NCBI RefSeq assembly: GCF_024832785.1 | Contig: NZ_CP116615.1 | Coordinates: 2,418,001-2,482,000, forward strand | Length of the DNA stretch: 64,000 nt | Direction: 5' to 3' | DNA from: Fontisphaera persica | GTDB lineage: Bacteria; Verrucomicrobiota; Verrucomicrobiia; Limisphaerales; Fontisphaeraceae | Shown here: piece by piece, positions 59,638 to 64,000 of the stretch | Position numbering within the stretch: the first letter of the stretch is position 1 | Layout of the letters: each line of letters starts with the position of its first letter | Translations under genes and position numbers: made by a program | Notes under the pieces: generated by a model | Database searches by the model: none | The model's input: the letters and a program-made list of their open reading frames with translations, nothing else | What the model was told of the DNA's origin: nothing

Positions 59638-60663
59638 TCAGCGCCCGGGATACAAGAGTAATTGCAGGTATTTCTGCCCGGCCGCTGATATGGCAAATTG
59701 CCCCCCCTTTTCCTCCACCAGCTTGCGGCAGGGCTGTCGGCGGAATTCCGCCGCATTCACCGACAACAACGCCATGGCACCCCAATGCCGGGTTTCCGAG
59801 GTCGCGCGCGGCGTCAACTGAAAGGGCAGGCCGTTGTACGTAAAGGCAATCTCATACCCCGCCACCCCTTCTTTCTCCGCCACCGGATTGCGCCGCATCA
59901 GCACCGCATAACGCCGCGCATAGGGGAAATCCGCCTGCCGCACCCAGATGCGGCACAACTCCGTCTGGCCTTGCACAAACTTCAACAGGCTGAAATCCGG
60001 CCGCCGCTGCCGCACCAGGATTTGGGTGGGGTCCAGCCCCGCCAGATTTTGGCCATTCCAAACCCCGTGGTCATTACGCTCCCCCGGATGATGCTTCTGA
60101 AACCACGCGCTGAACTGGTCATTTAACAACAACGCCAGCTCAAAATGCAGATGAGCCCGCTCCCGGCTGATGCCCTCGCGCGTATTGGCCGTGCGGCCCA
60201 TCACCCCAATCACCTGACCCCCGCGCACCGGCCGCCCCGGCGCCAGTCCCGGCGCCACCTGGCTCAAGTGCGCGTAAAGACTGTACAACTCCACCCCCTC
60301 CACCACATGGCGCAAAATGAGGTATTTGCCGTAATTCGACAAATGCCCCTGCATATTCACATACGCCACCGTGCCATCCGCCGTGGCGTAAATCGAATCC
60401 GCCGCCTCCCCCTGCCGGTCACGCCGCACCGGCCGGATGTCAATCCCTTCATGAAACTGCCGCCCCTCCGACCGCACACAACCAAACGTGCCGCTCTCCC
60501 ACGTGCGCCCCGTCGTCGGCACGTAGTAACGCTCCATGCCGCCCACCTGATAAATCGCGCGGTTGGGCGTGGGCAAATGAAAAACCTCCGCCCCCCAGGC
60601 CCCGCCTCCTGCCATCCACATCCCGGCAATCACCGCCGCCCTGCACCATCCGGCAAACTTCAT
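59638..60663 (-). CDS. Secreted M23-family (LytM) metallopeptidase (341 aa)
   Basis: A signal peptide (AAVIAGMWMAGGGAWG) is followed by an M23 domain with zinc ligands in RQFHEGIDIRP and RAHLHFELAL and the intervening YSLYAHLSQV and GQVIGVMGRTANT motifs. M23 enzymes cut peptidoglycan cross-bridges, or serve as scaffolds when degenerate; here the ligands look intact. The C-terminal part is a beta-rich domain of unknown role. It lies 4 bp downstream of the lipoprotein gene, so the two form an operon. Confidence 0.9.
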   Translation of the reverse strand: MKFAGWCRAAVIAGMWMAGGGAWGAEVFHLPTPNRAIYQVGGMERYYVPTTGRTWESGTFGCVRSEGRQFHEGIDIRPVRRDRQGEAADSIYATADGTVAYVNMQGHLSNYGKYLILRHVVEGVELYSLYAHLSQVAPGLAPGRPVRGGQVIGVMGRTANTREGISRERAHLHFELALLLNDQFSAWFQKHHPGERNDHGVWNGQNLAGLDPTQILVRQRRPDFSLLKFVQGQTELCRIWVRQADFPYARRYAVLMRRNPVAEKEGVAGYEIAFTYNGLPFQLTPRATSETRHWGAMALLSVNAAEFRRQPCRKLVEEKGGQFAISAAGQKYLQLLLYPGR

Positions 60664-60667
60664 GGCA

Positions 60668-61252
60668 TCATGGCATCGGTTTCCGGCGGTCGAACCACGT
60701 CCCCTTTTTACGGGCCAGATTGTTCAACCCGCGCACAATCCGCTGGGTCTCCTCCAGGGAGGCATCCGGCGTGAATTCAAACACCCCATTGGTGGCCGGT
60801 TGCGTAATCACCGGCGCCGCCAGCCAGCGCGACTCGCCAAAGTCACTGTATATCGCAATGTGCCGGCTTCGCTGGGCTGTGGTCACCGATTCCAGCGCAA
60901 TCGCGCCCGACCGGTCAAACTCCACCCGCAAAGCGTACGTGCCCAGATTGGTCACCACCTCCGCCTTCACGATGTTCGCCTCCCACAAAAAAGGCGAACG
61001 GTCTATGTGGAAGGTCATCGGATGATTCCGATATACCGTGATGGGAATGCACCGCGGCGTGCCGTCCGGATTGATTACATAATGAAATCGCAAAGTGCTG
61101 GCCTCCTTGCGGCTCTTGGACGTGCGCGCCGCCCCCGGCGCGGAGGGGGCCTCCGGCTCGGCCGTCCGGCACCCCGCCCACAGGCCGGCCGCCAGCACCG
61201 GCACCCAGAGCCACAAAATACTATTGAACCGCTGCGAGCAAATCTTCATCAT
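60668..61252 (-). CDS. Lipoprotein with SecD-like P1 head segment (194 aa)
   Basis: A lipobox (VLAAGLWAGC) predicts lipid attachment at the Cys. The C-terminal part (AIALESVTTAQRSRHIAIYS, ESRWLAAPVITQPATNG and FTPDASLEETQRIVRGLNNL) has the strand-strand-helix pattern of the SecDF P1 head subdomain, a periplasmic fold that also occurs in stand-alone proteins. Function unknown. It is the first gene of an operon with the M23 peptidase. Confidence 0.75.
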   Translation of the reverse strand: MMKICSQRFNSILWLWVPVLAAGLWAGCRTAEPEAPSAPGAARTSKSRKEASTLRFHYVINPDGTPRCIPITVYRNHPMTFHIDRSPFLWEANIVKAEVVTNLGTYALRVEFDRSGAIALESVTTAQRSRHIAIYSDFGESRWLAAPVITQPATNGVFEFTPDASLEETQRIVRGLNNLARKKGTWFDRRKPMP

Positions 61253-61315
61253 TGCGGGCTAACAAACGTTATTCTTGCTTTCAAGTAAAGCAAAACGAAA
61301 CACGAAAACGACCTA

Positions 61316-61438
61316 TGAGCAAGCAATACAACAAACTGATTAAACGGCGTCGCCGCCTGGCCTACATCAAACGCCGCAAAGCGGCCGCCCGTGCCGCCGC
61401 TGGCCGCAAACCGGCCGCCGCGCCGGCAGGAGCCTGAG
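61316..61438 (+). CDS. Small basic protein (40 aa)
   Basis: An ATG at 61316 opens a 40-codon frame starting MSKQYNKLIKRRRRLAYIKR and continuing as Lys/Arg/Ala-rich sequence, ending in AAPAGA. The composition is like a ribosome- or nucleic-acid-associated peptide. It has its own AT-rich upstream region and lies just before the MTA phosphorylase gene. Related small basic frames may exist in other Verrucomicrobiota, but I cannot confirm this here. Confidence 0.55.
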
Positions 61439-61495
61439 GCGCCATGGAACGCCGGTGGCTGCGCCCGCCACCGGCGCCCGCTTCCTCGCCCACGC

Positions 61496-62389
61496 ATGAA
61501 TGCGTCCCCTGCTGCCATTGGGGTCATCGGAGGCACCGGCCTGTATGACCTGCCCGGCCTGACTCAAACCCGCTGGGTCACCCTCAAAACCCCCTTCGGC
61601 CCGCCCTCAGACCAGTTGCTCACCGGCACCTTGGCCGGACGCCCCGTGGTTTTCCTGCCCCGGCACGGGCGCGGCCATCGCCTGCTGCCCAGCGAGCTCA
61701 ATCACCGCGCCAACATCTGGGCCATGAAAAAATTGGGCGTGGCCTGGATTCTCAGCGTCAGCGCTGTGGGCTCCCTGCAGAAAAAATACCGGCCGCGGGA
61801 CATCGTCCTGCCCGACCAGTTTCTCGACCGCACCAAGCAATCCGCCGCCCATACCTTCTTCGGCCGCGGCATTGTCGCGCACATCTCGTTTGCCGAACCC
61901 ATCTGCCACGAGCTGCGCGCCATTTTGTATGATTGCGCCCGCGCCGAAAAAGCCCGCGTCCATAACGGCGGCACCTACGTTTGCATGGAAGGCCCCGCCT
62001 TCAGCACCAAAGCCGAGTCCCGCCTCAATCACCAGCTCGGCGGCGCCGTCATCGGCATGACCAACCTCGGCGAGGCCAAATGCGCCCGCGAAGCCGAAAT
62101 CGCCTACGCCAACCTGGCCCTCGTCACCGATTACGATTGCTGGAGTCCGGAGGAGGAGCATGTCTCGCTCTCGGTTATCCTGGACAACCTCCACCACAAT
62201 GCCGCCCTGGCTCGGGCCATCATCGCCCGAGCCATTCCGGAAATTCCCCGCCAGCCGGGTTGCAAATGCCAGCGGGCGCTGGAACATGCCATTTTCACCG
62301 ACCGGAGTCTCTGGCCCGCCAAAACAGTCAAGGAACTGCAGCCCCTGCTGGCGCGCTTCCTGAGCCAAAAGAAAAAAAAACCAAAATAA
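61496..62389 (+). CDS. mtnP: S-methyl-5'-thioadenosine phosphorylase (297 aa)
   Basis: Cleaves methylthioadenosine with phosphate to adenine and methylthioribose-1-phosphate in methionine salvage. Motifs: IGVIGGTGLYDLPGL, PRHGRGHRLLPSELNHRANI, YVCMEGPAFSTKAESR and IGMTNLGEAKCAREAEIAY, all diagnostic of the MTAP/PNP family. ATG 61496 (MNASPAAIG) is chosen; upstream extension would overlap the small basic gene. PNP activity on other purine nucleosides cannot be excluded. Confidence 0.93.
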   Translation: MNASPAAIGVIGGTGLYDLPGLTQTRWVTLKTPFGPPSDQLLTGTLAGRPVVFLPRHGRGHRLLPSELNHRANIWAMKKLGVAWILSVSAVGSLQKKYRPRDIVLPDQFLDRTKQSAAHTFFGRGIVAHISFAEPICHELRAILYDCARAEKARVHNGGTYVCMEGPAFSTKAESRLNHQLGGAVIGMTNLGEAKCAREAEIAYANLALVTDYDCWSPEEEHVSLSVILDNLHHNAALARAIIARAIPEIPRQPGCKCQRALEHAIFTDRSLWPAKTVKELQPLLARFLSQKKKKPK

Positions 62390-62452
62390 CCTTTGACGGC
62401 AGGCTTATTCCAAGCCATTTCTTACTGCCCTGCGCTTTGGATAGTGTGATTT

Positions 62453-62773
62453 ATGAGTCGGCATTTTGATGTGAACACATACAGCCCGCTCCGGCGGGCC
62501 ACGCCTCAGAAGGTCAAGAAACCCGTCAATTTCCTCTTTGTGGCCCCCCAGGCGCACTCCGTAACGGTATGCGGGGATTTCAATGATTGGAATCCCACCT
62601 CCCACCCTCTCAAACGCATGCCGGACGGCGCCTGGATGGCTACCATCGAACTGGCCCACGGCCATCACCGCTACGTCTTCATGGTGGACAACACCCCCCA
62701 CCTCGACCCCCGGGCCCAGGGCATTGCCCGCAACGATAAAAACGAACGCGTCTCCTTAATCGCCGTGAGCTGA
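62453..62773 (+). CDS. Stand-alone CBM48/AMPK-like glycogen-binding domain protein (106 aa)
   Basis: The fold is clear: VNFLFVAPQAHSVTVCGDFN, DWNPTSHPLKRMPDGAW, MATIELAHGHHRYVFMVDN and LDPRAQ. This is the isoamylase early-set/AMPK beta-type carbohydrate-binding domain with no enzyme attached. It probably targets glycogen or a glycogen enzyme. Its 3' end overlaps the convergent tadA end by 18 bp. Confidence 0.88.
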   Translation: MSRHFDVNTYSPLRRATPQKVKKPVNFLFVAPQAHSVTVCGDFNDWNPTSHPLKRMPDGAWMATIELAHGHHRYVFMVDNTPHLDPRAQGIARNDKNERVSLIAVS

Positions 62774-63265
62774 CGCGCCCCCGCCCTTCAGGGCGCGCTG
62801 CCGCGCAAAAAACTCGCGCAACAGGGCGCGGCATTCCTCCGCGCGCACCAGGCCCGTGATTTCGCAGCGGTGATTGAACGTAGGAAACTGCAGCAGGTTT
62901 AACGCTCCCCCTGCCGCGCCCGCCTTGGGGTCCGGCGCGCCAAAAACCACCCGGCCCACCCGCGCATGCACCAGCGCCCCCGCGCACATGGCGCAGGGCT
63001 CCTTGGTCACGTAGAGCGTGCAATCATTCAGGCGCCAGTCCCCCACCGCCTCCTGCGCCTGCGTCAACACCAGCATCTCCGCATGCGCCGTGGCATCCTT
63101 CAGCAACTCCACCTGGTTGTAGGCCCGCCCAATAATCTGCCCCCCACGCACCATCACCGCCCCCACCGGCACCTCCTCCGCCGCAAACGCCCGCGCTGCC
63201 TGCCGCAAAGCCTCGCCCATGAAATAGGCATCGCTGTGCAAATCTATGATTGCAGGCTCACCCAT
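62756..63265 (-). CDS. tadA: tRNA-specific adenosine deaminase TadA (169 aa)
   Basis: Converts A34 to inosine in tRNA anticodons. It has the zinc-deaminase motifs TAHAEML (His and catalytic Glu) and EPCAMCAGALVHARV (PCxxC), and the TadA-type C-terminal FFARQRALK. ATG 63265 gives MGEPAIIDLHSDAYFM; the open frame continues upstream, but without homology. The Nudix gene stop overlaps this start by 8 bp, so the two are coupled. Confidence 0.93.
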   Translation of the reverse strand: MGEPAIIDLHSDAYFMGEALRQAARAFAAEEVPVGAVMVRGGQIIGRAYNQVELLKDATAHAEMLVLTQAQEAVGDWRLNDCTLYVTKEPCAMCAGALVHARVGRVVFGAPDPKAGAAGGALNLLQFPTFNHRCEITGLVRAEECRALLREFFARQRALKGGGASAHGD

Positions 63266-63761
63266 GCGCTGGCCGGCTTTCTTCCAATGTCCATTCCCGC
63301 CGGCCATCGGGATGCACATGACAATACGCCGCAAAAAAACCGCCACGATGCCGCCAGAATAACGGCCAGATTTGCTCGCGATCGGTCTCCGGCAGCGGCA
63401 AACGCTCCAACCCCTCCCGGCTGATAAACGCAAACCGCCCCTCCCGAATGGGGGGCGGCGCCACGCTCAAGGGCGGGAGAATCTCAAACAAAAACATCAG
63501 CCAGTGCGCCTGGCCGGCGTACCCATGCTCACTCACCATCCCCACCAGATGCAATTGCGCCGGCGTGAGCTGCAACCCCAGCTCCTCCCGCGCTTCCCGG
63601 CAGGCGCACATGTACGGCGATTCTCCCTCGGCCGTGTGCAGCTTCCCCCCGGGCGGACTCCACAAACCCAGGTTGGGCTCCTGCGCCCGTTCCATCAAGA
63701 GCACGCGGCCCTCGCCATCAAACCCGTAAAGCAGCGTGGATATTTTATGGGGCATGCTCAT
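63258..63761 (-). CDS. Nudix hydrolase (MutT-like, 167 aa)
   Basis: The Nudix box is PPGGKLHTAEGESPYMCACR followed by EAREELGL, carrying two extra residues in the first loop compared with the usual G-x5-E spacing. The start MSMPHKISTLLYGFDGEGR is typical. It hydrolyses a nucleoside-diphosphate-linked compound; the substrate is not predictable. It overlaps tadA downstream and lies after the probable tig gene. Confidence 0.9.
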   Translation of the reverse strand: MSMPHKISTLLYGFDGEGRVLLMERAQEPNLGLWSPPGGKLHTAEGESPYMCACREAREELGLQLTPAQLHLVGMVSEHGYAGQAHWLMFLFEILPPLSVAPPPIREGRFAFISREGLERLPLPETDREQIWPLFWRHRGGFFAAYCHVHPDGRREWTLEESRPAHG

Positions 63762-63803
63762 GCTTCACCGGCCTTCCGCCCCGCCGCCAGGCCCCGGCGG
63801 CCC

Positions 63804-64000
63804 TCAAGCGCCCCCAGCCGGCGCCTCCCCGGCATCACCGGCAGCCGCGGGCGCCTTTTCAGTGACTTGCGCCTGGTCCACCACAAAATCCAGGGCTCGG
63901 TCGAGCAAGAGCCGACGATACACCGCCGACAGCTCCCCGCTTTTCTGCATCTCTTTCACAAGCTGCTCCGCCGGCACCTGACGCTGGTAGGCCAGATAGG
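63804..64000 (-). CDS. tig: C-terminus of a probable trigger factor (5' end beyond window)
   Basis: On the minus strand the frame enters from the window edge and ends at 63804. The last 65 residues read LAYQRQVPAEQLVKEMQKSG, then LSAVYRRLLLDRALDFVVDQ, AQVTE and an Ala/Gly/Pro-rich tail. The helix ending in LDFVVDQAQVTE is the usual end of trigger factor, the ribosome-bound chaperone. The assignment rests on this tail only. Confidence 0.65.
   Translation of the reverse strand, partial: YLAYQRQVPAEQLVKEMQKSGELSAVYRRLLLDRALDFVVDQAQVTEKAPAAAGDAGEAPAGGA

Overview
The window is a high-GC bacterial chromosome segment, most likely from a Verrucomicrobiota member (Limisphaerales/Pedosphaerales-like). 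This is inferred from several very large secreted proteins built of lamin-tail, LamG, CotH-kinase and Ig-like domains, with C-terminal Asp/Gly-rich 'DxDGDGMPDEWE' repeats, plus polysaccharide-active enzymes and an outer-membrane efflux protein. No rRNA or tRNA gene was recognised.

Layout. 1-2.6 kb: the end of a lamin-tail secreted protein and a TolC-family protein. 2.6-3.2 kb: a small DUF1737-like gene and a C-terminal fragment of murB, joined to a truncated DUF5060/DUF4038 enzyme (to 5.5 kb). 5.6-25.9 kb: three giant secreted-protein genes on the minus strand, interrupted by one AraC-type regulator on the plus strand. The last 1.3 kb of the largest gene (18.4-19.7 kb) is broken by frameshifts.

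26.2-42.1 kb holds a complete type II-C CRISPR-Cas system: tracrRNA (minus strand), cas9, cas1, cas2 and a very large array of 143 full repeats plus one degenerate terminal copy. A frameshifted insertion sequence of about 1.4 kb splits the array. Four signals agree that the array is transcribed from the minus strand, towards the cas genes. The repeat read on that strand ends in TATAAT, with a TTGATT box 16 bp upstream, so each repeat can carry its own promoter. The tracrRNA anti-repeat pairs with that strand's repeat. The tracrRNA has hairpins and a terminator in the matching direction. A second intrinsic terminator lies between the array and cas2, pointing the same way.

42.4-64 kb is ordinary chromosome: HtrA/Do protease; a DUF3616 secreted protein; a carbohydrate cluster (SDR reductase, GH88-like hydrolase, CE1-like esterase); an App1-type phosphatase; a YnfA-type membrane protein; an antiporter-USP-dynamin operon; two uncharacterised proteins; a cNMP-fold protein; an M23 peptidase; a lipoprotein; MTA phosphorylase; a CBM48 protein; tadA and a Nudix hydrolase; and the end of a probable trigger factor gene.

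Sequence-quality caution: the 31.3-34.1 kb block (shortened C and T runs in repeats, at least four frameshifts in the transposase) and 18.4-19.7 kb (several frameshifts in G/C-run-rich sequence) both look like places where homopolymer miscalls may mimic biology.
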